This document shows positions 45,630 through 54,060 of a stretch of 64,000 nucleotides of DNA, in pieces. Location of the stretch: NCBI RefSeq assembly GCF_021390495.1, contig NZ_JAJEJP010000003.1:620001-684000 (forward strand). Direction: 5' to 3'. Position numbers and translations under genes: made by a program. The notes beneath the pieces are model-generated. The model was not told where the DNA came from. It worked only from the letters and a program-made list of their open reading frames with translations, and made no database searches. The first letter of the stretch is position 1. Each line of letters opens with the position of its first letter. The DNA comes from Paraburkholderia sp. ZP32-5. Its GTDB lineage: Bacteria > Pseudomonadota > Gammaproteobacteria > Burkholderiales > Burkholderiaceae.

Positions 45630-45941
45630 GTTTTCCCGCGCCTGAATTTCCCACGCCTAGACCGGCTGACAGTACGAAGTGGCGGTGCTGCATGCGTTGC
45701 CGCAACGCTTCGCCACTCCCTCGAATTCCGCTGTGGGACGAATCATAACGCACTCTGTTTTGATCATCAATACGCACATCGATACTCAATGCGCACAAAC
45801 AAAACGTAAAGCGCACAAAAGTATAGAAATTGATTGACGTTGATCAAGGCGGCGGCGCATAGTTGCGAAAAATCGCGCCACGGATCGAACGGCTCGACCT
45901 GTCGGCGCAAGGTTCAAATGCGTAACAAGCGAGGATGAGAA
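45630..45941. promoter_or_regulatory. Divergent control region with CGCAC repeats and promoter
   Basis: In this 312-bp gap four CGCAC words in the same orientation begin at 45749, 45773, 45792 and 45812, i.e. spaced 24, 19 and 20 bp, close to two helical turns. Downstream, TTGACG (45834-45839) and CATAGT (45858-45863), 18 bp apart, form a plausible sigma-70 promoter for the dioxygenase operon. The repeats end just upstream of that -35 box, the usual place for an activator such as IclR-type PcaR. Confidence 0.5.
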
Positions 45942-47195
45942 ATGAAAGAGCAAAGCTTGCCGTTCCCGTCGGTACGCTCGGAATGGCCGACGGATCAGCT
46001 GACGCGCGTGCCCTTCTGGGTCTATGGCGATGCCGGCGTATATGCTCAGGAGCAACGTCGAATTTACGAAGGTCCGGTATGGAATTTCCTTTGCCTCGAA
46101 GCCGACCTGCGCAAGCCGGGTGACTACGTTTCGACGTTCGCCGGTGACATGCCGGTGGTCGTGGCGCGCGGCCAGGACGGCGAAATCTACGCGTTCGAGA
46201 ATCGCTGCACGCATCGCGGCGCACTGATCTGTCTCGAGAACTCAGGCAATACCACTAGCTTTTCCTGCGTGTATCACGGCTGGGCTTACGACCTGGAAGG
46301 CAACCTGAAGGGCGTGTCGTTTCAGAACGGCGTCAATGGCAAAGGTGGGATGCCGGAGTCGTTCTGCATGGAGGATCACGGTCCGCGCAAGCTGCGCGTG
46401 TCGACGCTGTGCGGCATCGTATTCGGCAGCCTGTCCGACGATGTTCCGTCGATCGAGGAATACATCGGCGACGAGGTGCTCGCGCGCATCCGGCGCGTGC
46501 TGCGCAAGCCGCTGCGGATTCTCGGCCGCTACAACCAGGCGCTGCCGAACAACTGGAAGCTCTATTTCGAGAACGTGAAGGACTCGTACCACGCGAGTCT
46601 GCTGCATTTGTTTCTGACGACGTTCGAGATCAACCGTCTGACGCAGAAGGGCGGTCTGATCGTGTCGCCCGATGGCGGCAATCACGTGAGCTTTTCGATG
46701 ATCGACAAGTCGATCGCGGGCGGAGACGAATATCGCGACCAGGGGCTGCGCGCCGACAGCGAAACCTACCGGCTCGAAGATCCGAGCTTTCTCGAAGGCG
46801 TGGACGAGTTCGGTGACGGCATCACGCTGCAGATCCTTTCGGTCTTTCCGGGCTTCGTGCTCGGCCAGGTCAACAACAGCATCGTCGTGCGCCAGATCTT
46901 GCCGAAGGGTCTTGAAGCCACCCAGTTGAACTGGACCTATCTGGGATTCGAAGACGACACACCCGAAATGACGAGGATGCGCATCCGCCAGTCGAATCTG
47001 ATCGGCCCGGCGGGTCTCGTGTCGCTCGAAGACGGCGCGGTGGGCGGATTCGTGCAGCGCGGCGTCGTCAGCGCGACGAATGAATACGGCGTACTGGAAA
47101 TGGGTGGCGGCGAGACGGCCACGACCGATACGCGCGCCACGGAAGCCGCGGTGCGCGGCTTCTGGAAGGCCTATCGTCAACACATGGGAATTTGA
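45942..47195 (+). CDS. Rieske aromatic-ring dioxygenase, large (alpha) subunit
   Basis: This is the 417-residue oxygenase subunit of a two-component ring-hydroxylating dioxygenase. The Rieske [2Fe-2S] ligands are in '[14 protein letters not shown]' near 88-101 and '[15 protein letters not shown]' near 107-121 (C-x-H...C-x2-H). The mononuclear iron site is '[14 protein letters not shown]' near 210-223 (D-x2-H-x4-H). Sequence across the length is close to what I recall of terephthalate 1,2-dioxygenase TphA2 and anthranilate dioxygenase AndAc ('[18 protein letters not shown]', '[20 protein letters not shown]'). The exact substrate, an aromatic carboxylate, is open. GAGGATGAGAA precedes the ATG. 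Confidence 0.93.
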   Translation: MKEQSLPFPSVRSEWPTDQLTRVPFWVYGDAGVYAQEQRRIYEGPVWNFLCLEADLRKPGDYVSTFAGDMPVVVARGQDGEIYAFENRCTHRGALICLENSGNTTSFSCVYHGWAYDLEGNLKGVSFQNGVNGKGGMPESFCMEDHGPRKLRVSTLCGIVFGSLSDDVPSIEEYIGDEVLARIRRVLRKPLRILGRYNQALPNNWKLYFENVKDSYHASLLHLFLTTFEINRLTQKGGLIVSPDGGNHVSFSMIDKSIAGGDEYRDQGLRADSETYRLEDPSFLEGVDEFGDGITLQILSVFPGFVLGQVNNSIVVRQILPKGLEATQLNWTYLGFEDDTPEMTRMRIRQSNLIGPAGLVSLEDGAVGGFVQRGVVSATNEYGVLEMGGGETATTDTRATEAAVRGFWKAYRQHMGI

Positions 47196-47198
47196 CGC

Positions 47199-47672
47199 AT
47201 GAACGACCTCGAACTGATGTGGCAGATCAACACGCTCAACGCGGCGTATGTCCGGACTATCGATTCGGACGATCTGGAGTCCTGGCCGGCTTACTTTACC
47301 GAGAACTGCCTTTACAACATCACGTCGCACGACAACTATCGCGCGGGCTTGCCGGCAGGCATTTTCTTCGCCGACTCGCGCGGCATGCTGAAGGACCGCA
47401 TCTCGGCATTGCGCGAGGCGAATATTTTCGAAGGGCATCGCTATCGCCATCTGCTCGGTATGTCGGCGATGCTCGGCCGCGACCAGGAGGAAGTGCGCAC
47501 GGAAACGCCGTTCGCGACGTATCGGATCATGCGCGACGGACGCACCGATCTGTTCGTGACGGGCTGCTATATGGATCGCGTGATCTTCGTCGGCTCCGAG
47601 CTGAAGTTTCTGGAGCGCGTGGTCGTCTGCGACAGTTCGACCATCGATACGCTGCTCGTCATTCCTCTTTGA
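47199..47672 (+). CDS. Aromatic-ring dioxygenase, small (beta) subunit
   Basis: This 157-residue subunit has the NTF2-like fold of ring-hydroxylating beta chains. 'NTLNAAYVRTIDSDDLESWP' near 9-28, 'CLYNITSHDNYRAGLPAGIF' near 33-52, 'DRISALREANIFEGHRYRHL' near 65-84 and 'ERVVVCDSSTIDTLLVIPL' at the end match TphA3/AndAd-type small subunits. It starts 3 bp after the alpha-subunit stop and would complete an alpha3beta3 oxygenase. Confidence 0.93.
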   Translation: MNDLELMWQINTLNAAYVRTIDSDDLESWPAYFTENCLYNITSHDNYRAGLPAGIFFADSRGMLKDRISALREANIFEGHRYRHLLGMSAMLGRDQEEVRTETPFATYRIMRDGRTDLFVTGCYMDRVIFVGSELKFLERVVVCDSSTIDTLLVIPL

Positions 47673-47725
47673 ATCGTCCTGTCGCTCCGGTTGGCGAAAA
47701 GGTTTGAGTACAGGATAAGCAAGTC

Positions 47726-48742
47726 ATGAGTTATCGGATTCAGGTGGCCGGCACAGCGCATCAATTCGACTGTGCCGAAGGGGAGACCTTGCTCGACGCG
47801 GCGCAGCGAGCCGGCTTCGAGATGCCTTATTCGTGCAAGAAGGGTATTTGCGGAAGTTGCCGCGGCGGTGTCGTCGACGGGCAGGTGGATTGCGCGGGTG
47901 CTCACGAAGGTTTGAGCGAAGCCGATCGGGCGCGCGGCATGGTTCTGTATTGCCGCGCGAAGCCGCAGGGCGATCTGGTCATTGCGCCGGCATCGATCAG
48001 CAAAGCCGATCCGTCGGCGCGTCGCGTGGTGAAGGCGAAAGTATTCCGCATCAGCAGGCCCGCGCCCGACGTCACGCAATTGCAGTTGCGGTTTCCGGCG
48101 GGCGTAAAGGTCAAGTTTCGCGCGGGCCAGTATTTGCAGGTCGTATTCGGCGAGAACGAGCGCCGCAGTTTCTCGATGGCGAATCCGCCGTCCGCATCCG
48201 ACGGCGCGCTATTGCATATCCGCAACGTGGAAGGCGGCAGTTTTAGCGGGAATGTGCTGCCGACACTGCAGCCGGGTGATGTGCTCAACGTCGAGTTGCC
48301 TTATGGCGATTTCTATCTGAGAGAGGACAGCGACAAGCCGATCATCTTCGTCGCCAGCGGCACCGGCTTTGCACCGATCCATTCGATTGTCGAATACGCG
48401 TTGTCGCGCAACGTGCAACGGCCTATGTCCCTGTACTGGGGCGCACGTCGAGCGGTGGATCTGTATGCGCTGGATGTACCGAAGAAATGGCTCGAAAGAA
48501 GTGCGGGCTTTCGCTTCATACCGGTGTTGTCGGCGCCGCAAGACGAGGACGGTTGGACCGGCAGAACGGGCTTCGTGCATCAGGCCGTGATGGACGACCA
48601 TCCATCGCTGGAGAACATGCAGGTGTACGCATGCGGCGCGCCGGCAATGACCAGCGCCGCTCGCGAAGACTTCACGTCTTTGCGCGCATTGCCGTCGGAC
48701 GAGTTTTTCTGCGACGCATTTGTTGCCGGACCGGCGAACTGA
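47726..48742 (+). CDS. Dioxygenase reductase with N-terminal [2Fe-2S] ferredoxin domain
   Basis: A 338-residue electron-transfer protein. The plant-type ferredoxin domain has 'PYSCKKGICGSCRGGVVDG' near 34-52 (C-x4-C-x2-C) and the fourth Cys in 'VLYCRAKPQGDLVIAP' near 73-88. Then a FAD domain ('RRSFSMANPPSASDGALLHI' near 150-169) and a NAD(P) domain ('PIIFVASGTGFAPIHSIVEY' near 206-225, 'YACGAPAMTSAAREDF' near 297-312) follow. This order, ferredoxin-FAD-NAD, is that of TphA1 and class IB/III reductases, passing electrons from NADH to the Rieske oxygenase. It lies 53 bp after the beta subunit. Confidence 0.94.
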   Translation: MSYRIQVAGTAHQFDCAEGETLLDAAQRAGFEMPYSCKKGICGSCRGGVVDGQVDCAGAHEGLSEADRARGMVLYCRAKPQGDLVIAPASISKADPSARRVVKAKVFRISRPAPDVTQLQLRFPAGVKVKFRAGQYLQVVFGENERRSFSMANPPSASDGALLHIRNVEGGSFSGNVLPTLQPGDVLNVELPYGDFYLREDSDKPIIFVASGTGFAPIHSIVEYALSRNVQRPMSLYWGARRAVDLYALDVPKKWLERSAGFRFIPVLSAPQDEDGWTGRTGFVHQAVMDDHPSLENMQVYACGAPAMTSAAREDFTSLRALPSDEFFCDAFVAGPAN

Positions 48743-48872
48743 TCCGGCGAATTGATTCGCGTGGTCGTTCAAATGTAATCGCCGGCGGCGTTTATCGAGG
48801 GCTTGCAAAGCGGGGGACGTCGCGACGCGTGACGTGTGCCGCAACTGCATGCCGATTTGGAGGAGACAAAAA

Positions 48873-50117
48873 ATGAGTAGTCGATCGGATTCCGTACGCG
48901 CAGACGTATCGAGTTCCGTGCGGGTGTCGGGAACCTATAAATGGATGGCCGTTCTGCTTGGCTGGATCGCGTTGGACTTTACGATGATTGCGCGGCTCGC
49001 GTGGGGTTCGGTCGCGGTCGTTGCGTCGTCATCGCTTGGATTACCGGTGCTGTCGCTGGGCGTCTTCGTGACCGCGTTCTTTTGCGGCTATGTGATCGCC
49101 AACTGGCTCGGCGGTTTTCTGACCGATCGCATCGGCAGTCGATTGATGCTGTCGGGAACGATGATCGCGCTCGGATGCGCGACCTTCGGCTTCAGCATGA
49201 CACCGGGCATCGCCGTGGGGATGGTGTTGCAGGCGGTCATGGGGCTCGCGGCGGGCGGCGATGTGGCGGCTGCCGTCAAGCTGATCACCGCGTGGTTCGA
49301 CGTCAAGGAGCGCGGCAAGGCCATCGGCTTTCTGCTGACGGCGCTGCCGGCGAGCGTGGTGATTACCAATGCGTTCGTGCCGGCGCTGATGCATAACTTT
49401 GGCTGGCAGGCGGTCTATCAGATCATCGGCGTCGCGGCCGTGCTGTTCGGCGTCGTCTGTTTGTGGGCCGTACGCGATGGCCCGAATCGCGAACTGTCGC
49501 GGGTCATTTCGACGGTGCGCGCGGGTTCGCTGATTCGCCACCCGCAGTACGTGCTGCTGCTCGTCGCCGGCTTCGGCGGCTACTGGGGCATGTGGGGCTT
49601 CACGTTTCTGGTCAATGCGTTGATCGTCAAACGCTATGGTCTTTCTCCCGCTGTCGCGGGGTCCATCGTCGTGTGGTTCGGCGTGACGTCGCTGATTTCC
49701 AAACCCGTGGTCGGTTTCATTTCGGACTTTCTGGGCGGGATTCGAAGATCGATCATGCTGATCATCATGGTTATTTTCGCGGCGTTGATGATCACGTTCG
49801 GCTTTCTGCAGACCGAGCATGAACTGATGATCGGCGCTGCGGCAGTCGGTTTCGTGTCGCTCGCATGGTCGCCGTTGATGACCGCGACGATCGCGGAAGC
49901 GGGCGGCAAGACAGGCGCGGGTCTGTCGACCGGCATCGCCAACGGGCTCTGGCAATTCGCGGGCGCATGGTCGCCGGCCGCCGCCGGGCTGATCTTCCAG
50001 TGGACCCATGCGTTTCACGCTCCGTTCTATCTGCTCGCAGCCGGGCCCGTGGTTTCGGCGTTCGCACTGCTGTGGGTGAAGGACGGATTCTCCGTCGATC
50101 AATCGGCGCGTCTCTGA
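48873..50117 (+). CDS. MFS transporter, probable aromatic acid importer
   Basis: This 414-residue protein has twelve predicted helices. 'AWGSVAVVASSSLGLPVLSL' near 44-63, 'GGFLTDRIGSRLMLSGTMIA' near 80-99 with the MFS D-R-x-G-x-R motif, and 'GDVAAAVKLITAWFDVKERG' near 128-147 place it in the anion:cation symporter-like branch that often imports aromatic or sugar acids. The ATG at 48873 is chosen for the strong GGAGGAG 10 nt upstream. It follows the dioxygenase genes and precedes a porin, so import of the dioxygenase substrate is probable. Confidence 0.92.
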   Translation: MSSRSDSVRADVSSSVRVSGTYKWMAVLLGWIALDFTMIARLAWGSVAVVASSSLGLPVLSLGVFVTAFFCGYVIANWLGGFLTDRIGSRLMLSGTMIALGCATFGFSMTPGIAVGMVLQAVMGLAAGGDVAAAVKLITAWFDVKERGKAIGFLLTALPASVVITNAFVPALMHNFGWQAVYQIIGVAAVLFGVVCLWAVRDGPNRELSRVISTVRAGSLIRHPQYVLLLVAGFGGYWGMWGFTFLVNALIVKRYGLSPAVAGSIVVWFGVTSLISKPVVGFISDFLGGIRRSIMLIIMVIFAALMITFGFLQTEHELMIGAAAVGFVSLAWSPLMTATIAEAGGKTGAGLSTGIANGLWQFAGAWSPAAAGLIFQWTHAFHAPFYLLAAGPVVSAFALLWVKDGFSVDQSARL

Positions 50118-50216
50118 AAAAACTCGTAACGGCACGTTGATGGGCGGCGCATGCGCCGCTGCCCGTTGTCGTCCGGACTTTCTGAAAAATCAATATCAGT
50201 CGCTGGAGGAGATTTC

Positions 50217-51353
50217 ATGAAACTGAAGAACGTAGGCATGTTCATGTGTTGCGCGGCAGCAGGCTACGCACACGCACAGAGTTCGGTCACGCTGTATGGC
50301 TTCGTCGATGAAGGTTTGATCTATACCAACAATCAGCACGGCGGCTCGGTCGTTCAAACGGTGACGGGACAGAACAACACGAGCCGGCTCGGATTTCGCG
50401 GCTCGGAAGATCTCGGCGGCGGCCTCAAGGCTATCTTCACGCTGGAGAACGGATTCGACACCAGCTCGGGCAAGCTGCTGCAAGGCGGCCGGCTGTTCGG
50501 GCGTCAGGCATTCGTCGGCATCGACAGCTACTACGGCACCGTGACGATGGGGCGTCAGTACGAACCCGTGTATGAATTCGTCGGAACGAAATCCGCGGTG
50601 GCGCAATGGAGCTGGTTCGGCACGCATCCCGGCGACTTCGACAACATGAACTCGACCGCGCGGGTCAACAACTCGATCAAGTATGCGAGTCCGTCTATCC
50701 ATGGGCTCAAGCTGGAAGGCGTGCTTGGCCTCGGCGGGACACCGGGGAATTTCGGCTCGAACCGCGTCTATAGCATCGGCGGCGACTACAACCACGGCCC
50801 GTTCGCGCTGGCCGTCGCGTTCATGAATCTGAACAATCCGTCGGTGTCGGGCTACGACGGCACTATTTCGCCGGGCTCTGCAGGCTATACGTCGCCGGTG
50901 ACCAACCCGGTTTATAGCGGCTATGCATCCGCGAGCGTCGTTCACATCCTCGCCACCGGCGCGACGTATGCACTCGGTAATGCGCACCTCGGCCTCGTTT
51001 ATACCAACACGCACTTCATCGACGTGCTGCCGACGGCGACCACGCCGTTTCGCGGCGGAAGCATCGCGTTCAACAGCTATGAGGCGAATGTCCGCTACGA
51101 CCTGTCACCTTCGCTGATGCTGGCGGCTTCTTACGACTACACGGATGCGGATTCGGCACACTACGATCAGGTGAATGCCGGCGCGGACTACGTGATCAGC
51201 AAGCGCACCGACGTGAACTTCGTCACGGTATGGCAGCACGCCAGCGGCATCGATTCGACGGGCAAGCCGGCTGTCGCGGCGATTTCGTCGATTTCGCCGT
51301 CGACGAGGCCAGACCAGGTTGCGGTCAGGCTGTCGCTGCGACATCGGTTCTGA
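50217..51353 (+). CDS. Trimeric outer-membrane porin (Gram-negative porin family)
   Basis: This is a 378-residue porin precursor. A signal peptide ends near 'AGYAHA|QSSVTLYG' (residue about 20), and 'SSVTLYGFVDEGLIYTNN' is the first strand. 'SRLGFRGSEDLGGGLKAIFT', 'GRQAFVGIDSYYGTVTMGRQ' near 98-117, and the final '..VAVRLSLRHRF' with terminal Phe complete the family pattern. CTGGAGGAGATTTC precedes the ATG at 50217. It ends the dioxygenase block, as another porin ends the block at 9818. Confidence 0.95.
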   Translation: MKLKNVGMFMCCAAAGYAHAQSSVTLYGFVDEGLIYTNNQHGGSVVQTVTGQNNTSRLGFRGSEDLGGGLKAIFTLENGFDTSSGKLLQGGRLFGRQAFVGIDSYYGTVTMGRQYEPVYEFVGTKSAVAQWSWFGTHPGDFDNMNSTARVNNSIKYASPSIHGLKLEGVLGLGGTPGNFGSNRVYSIGGDYNHGPFALAVAFMNLNNPSVSGYDGTISPGSAGYTSPVTNPVYSGYASASVVHILATGATYALGNAHLGLVYTNTHFIDVLPTATTPFRGGSIAFNSYEANVRYDLSPSLMLAASYDYTDADSAHYDQVNAGADYVISKRTDVNFVTVWQHASGIDSTGKPAVAAISSISPSTRPDQVAVRLSLRHRF

Positions 51354-51437
51354 CGCGAGCGAAGCGCGAGGGGGGCGTTGTGTTGTTGCTTGTTGCTTGC
51401 CGACGCCGGCAGGCGATCGAATGAGGATGGGTGGCGC

Positions 51438-52739
51438 TCAGTGACGCGGCTCCGCCCCTCTTCGCGCAATGCCGGTTTTCACCCGCCAGTTCGCCAGCGC
51501 GCCGAGCGCCATCAGCATGCTGGTGCCGAGAAACACCGCGCGCATGCCGATATGTCCACCGACGAAGCCGCCGAGCAGCGGGCCGGCCACCTGGCCCGCG
51601 TACTGCGACGACACGGAGTAGCCCAGAATCGCGCCGGCCACGCTCACCGGCACGTTATGACGGATCACGCTCGCGATACAGGGCAACAGGCCGCCGAGCG
51701 CCATCCCCATCAGGAAACGCAGCGCGATCAACTGCCAGCTCGCGGTGACGAATGCCTGCGGCACGAGCAGTACCGCCGACACGGCGAGACACGCGACGAT
51801 CACGTTCCAGTGTCCGACGAGATCGGCGAGCTTGCCGAGCCGCGACGACGAGATCACGCTGCCGAGCGCCGCGCCCGACATCACGAAGCCGGCGATCATC
51901 GTCACGCTTTGAGGTTTCGTCAGCTGGGCGACGTAGACGGTGATGATCGGTTCGATCGACATGTTCGCGACCATCAGCAGCAGGCCGGTGGCCAGCATTG
52001 CGATGGCCGGCGCCTTGTCGTCCACCGATGCCCACGCGCCCTGTTTGCGCGCGCCGTCCGTGCGCTTGCGCACCGGCTTTTCGCGGATCAGCGTGAGCGT
52101 CGCGAGAAAAGCGACGAAGATTGCCGCGCCGGAGGCCCAGAAGGTCGCGCGGATGCCGATCAGCGGCGGCAGGAAACCGCCCGCCAGCGGCCCGACCAGA
52201 TTGCCCGCCATGATCCCCGACGACAGGATGCCCAGCGCCCAGCCTGAACGCTCCTTCGGCGTTTGCGTCGCAATCAGGATCATCGAGCCCGACGCATAGC
52301 CGCCGAGCAGCCCCGCGAGCAGCCGCAGCGCGACCAGTTGCCATACCGAATGCGCCATGCCGATCAGCGACATCGCGATCGCCATGCCGAGGCTCGAACG
52401 GATCAGCATCAGCTTGCGGCCGTACAGATCCGCGAGCTTGCCCCACAGCGGCGCGACGAGCGCCGCGCTGAAGAAGGTCGCGCCGAACGCGGCGCCGGAC
52501 CACTGCACGATCGCCGCATGCTCCTTCACGCCGAGCTGTTCGACGTAGAGCGGCAGGAACGGCAGCAGCAGCGTCATCGCGACGATGGTCGTGAACGAGC
52601 CGAACACGCACACGCAGAGATTGCGCTGCCAGTGCGCGGTGGCATCGTCGTCGGCAGGCGGCGCGGGCTGGGCGGCCGATGCGGCCTGCGCCCGCGGCGG
52701 CGCGGGTTCGGCGGACGGGACGTTGAGCTTGCGGTTCAT
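51438..52739 (-). CDS. MFS multidrug-efflux-type transporter
   Basis: This 433-residue protein has about 40 hydrophilic, Ala/Pro-rich N-terminal residues, then twelve predicted helices. 'GKLADLYGRKLMLIRSSLGM' near 100-119 is the conserved MFS loop 2-3 motif, and 'LLAGLLGGYASGSMILIATQ' near 140-159 resembles drug:H+ antiporter-1 proteins such as MdtG and TetA. It converges on the porin gene. No partner gene is adjacent, so drug or metabolite efflux is general inference. Confidence 0.9.
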   Translation of the reverse strand: MNRKLNVPSAEPAPPRAQAASAAQPAPPADDDATAHWQRNLCVCVFGSFTTIVAMTLLLPFLPLYVEQLGVKEHAAIVQWSGAAFGATFFSAALVAPLWGKLADLYGRKLMLIRSSLGMAIAMSLIGMAHSVWQLVALRLLAGLLGGYASGSMILIATQTPKERSGWALGILSSGIMAGNLVGPLAGGFLPPLIGIRATFWASGAAIFVAFLATLTLIREKPVRKRTDGARKQGAWASVDDKAPAIAMLATGLLLMVANMSIEPIITVYVAQLTKPQSVTMIAGFVMSGAALGSVISSSRLGKLADLVGHWNVIVACLAVSAVLLVPQAFVTASWQLIALRFLMGMALGGLLPCIASVIRHNVPVSVAGAILGYSVSSQYAGQVAGPLLGGFVGGHIGMRAVFLGTSMLMALGALANWRVKTGIARRGAEPRH

Positions 52740-52917
52740 GGTCGGGATTTTCGGGGGGGACGGGCACCCGTTGAAATATCCGACGCATGGTAACGCGCCG
52801 CCGTGTGGTCAGGCAGTCAAGCTTTCATACTGGTATCGGCACTACCTGCTGGAATCTGCATGCCACGTCATCGTGCTAGCATGCGCGGCATCGTCATCGT
52901 GAAAGAAGGAGGCTGCT

Positions 52918-53064
52918 GTGAATACCCAGTCTGATTCGGCGCTCCTTCCTGTCGGCCTGATGCATCGGGCGTTAATGCGGGACAGCGGGTGTGGGCGCCT
53001 CAACGCCACTGAAGACCTGTCCATTGACTACCGACATTTACAACGAACTTTCTTGCGCGACTGA
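52918..53064 (+). CDS. Possible 48-aa leader ORF overlapping the methyltransferase start
   Basis: A GTG at 52918 lies 5 nt after a perfect AAGGAGG and opens 48 codons ('MNTQSDSALLPVGLMHRALM' ...) ending at 53064, 74 bp inside the methyltransferase frame in another register. The strong ribosome site here and the poor one before the methyltransferase suggest a translated leader with coupling, or an N-terminal piece of a decayed gene. No similarity is recognised. Confidence 0.4.
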   Translation: MNTQSDSALLPVGLMHRALMRDSGCGRLNATEDLSIDYRHLQRTFLRD

Positions 53065-53857
53065 AGCGCTCTATCTTTTTGTAGTCGACAAGCTGCGCGC
53101 CGCCGGGTGTGTCTATGCGGAAGAAGAAGCCCGGTTGCTGGTTTCTTCCGTGCCGATGGCGGCGCTCCACGACAGCGTGCAGCAACGGGTATCGGGTACT
53201 CCGCTTGAGTACGTGCTGGGTTGGGCGGAGTTCCTCGGCCATCGTATTGCGCTCGATGAGGGCGTATTCATTCCGCGCCGCCGCAGCGAATTTCTTGCGT
53301 CACAAGCCATCGATTTGCTCCGGCCCGGCGGTGTGCTGCTGGATCTGTGCTGTGGATCGGGCGCGCTTGCCGTCGTGATTGCGGCATCCTTTGCCGCGGA
53401 CGAAGCTGTCACCGTGTGGGCATCCGATATCGACACCAACGCTGTGCGATGTGCGACGAAGAACCTCGCATCGTTGGGCGGGCTAGTCGTGCAAGGCGAC
53501 TTGTACGAAGCGTTGCCCGTCGATCTGAAGGGACGGGTCCATGTGATTGTGTCTAACGCGCCCTACGTGCCGACGCTGGAAATAGAGCTGCTGCCTCGCG
53601 AGGCTCGGCTTTATGAACCGCATCGTAGCTTTGCGGGAGGGCCCGACGGTCTGTCGGTGCAGCGCCGTGTCGCGCGGGAGGCGCCGGCGTGGCTCGCGCG
53701 AGGCGGCAGTCTGCTGATGGAGACGTCCGAAGCCGCGGCCGACTGCACGAAAGCGATTATCGAAGCTGCGGGTTTGGCGGCGCGTGTGGTTCGCTCGGAA
53801 ACGTGGGATGCGACCGTGGTGATCGGGACTCGTGTTGGTGGTGATGGTGTGCCGTGA
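52991..53857 (+). CDS. PrmC/HemK-like N5-glutamine methyltransferase homologue
   Basis: A protein of up to 288 residues with the class I methyltransferase fold of PrmC: a helical N-terminal part with 'RVSGTPLEYVLGWAEFLGHR' near 65-84, SAM-binding 'LLDLCCGSGALAVVIA' near 115-130, and the active-site motif as 'IVSNAPYVPTLE' near 184-195. True PrmC has N-P-P-Y; the N-A-P-Y form marks a related branch of unknown substrate. The start is unsure: GTG 52991 is listed, TTG 53024 fits too, and no good ribosome site precedes either. It stands alone between an MFS gene and a palindrome-rich gap. Confidence 0.8.
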   Translation: MGASTPLKTCPLTTDIYNELSCATEALYLFVVDKLRAAGCVYAEEEARLLVSSVPMAALHDSVQQRVSGTPLEYVLGWAEFLGHRIALDEGVFIPRRRSEFLASQAIDLLRPGGVLLDLCCGSGALAVVIAASFAADEAVTVWASDIDTNAVRCATKNLASLGGLVVQGDLYEALPVDLKGRVHVIVSNAPYVPTLEIELLPREARLYEPHRSFAGGPDGLSVQRRVAREAPAWLARGGSLLMETSEAAADCTKAIIEAAGLAARVVRSETWDATVVIGTRVGGDGVP

Positions 53858-53880
53858 TGCTTGTGCTTTACGTGCGTTGA

Positions 53881-54006
53881 CCTGGAACCAGGGGCCTTGA
53901 TGTTGCGGGGGCTGCCAGGTTCCAGGTCTTGAAGTTTCAGGTTATAGCGCTGCGTTTCGTCAGCGGAGCAGGTCATGCTTCGCGAGATGTCGCGAAGCAT
54001 GACCTG
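53881..54006. repeat. Two palindromes in the gap between convergent genes
   Basis: CCTGGAACC (53881-53889) is inversely repeated as GGTTCCAGG (53918-53926). Then CAGGTCATGCTTCGCGA (53969-53985) pairs perfectly over 17 bp with 53990-54006 around the 4-nt loop GATG. The second is an unusually long perfect hairpin. Neither has a T-run. They may be REP-like dispersed elements or Rho-independent-like structures ending the convergent genes at 53857 and 54061. Confidence 0.6.
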
Positions 54007-54060
54007 TGCCCCTTTGCCCCTCGCCGCGAATGGCAGCCACTGCAGCGTTTGCCGGATCAG

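Noticed and set aside
46242..47450. 402-codon minus-strand frame opposite the dioxygenase alpha subunit
   Set aside because: Antisense shadow; the plus strand carries the Rieske and iron-site motifs.
49041..50135. 364-codon minus-strand frame opposite the MFS importer
   Set aside because: His/Arg/Gln-rich off-frame sequence with no similarity.
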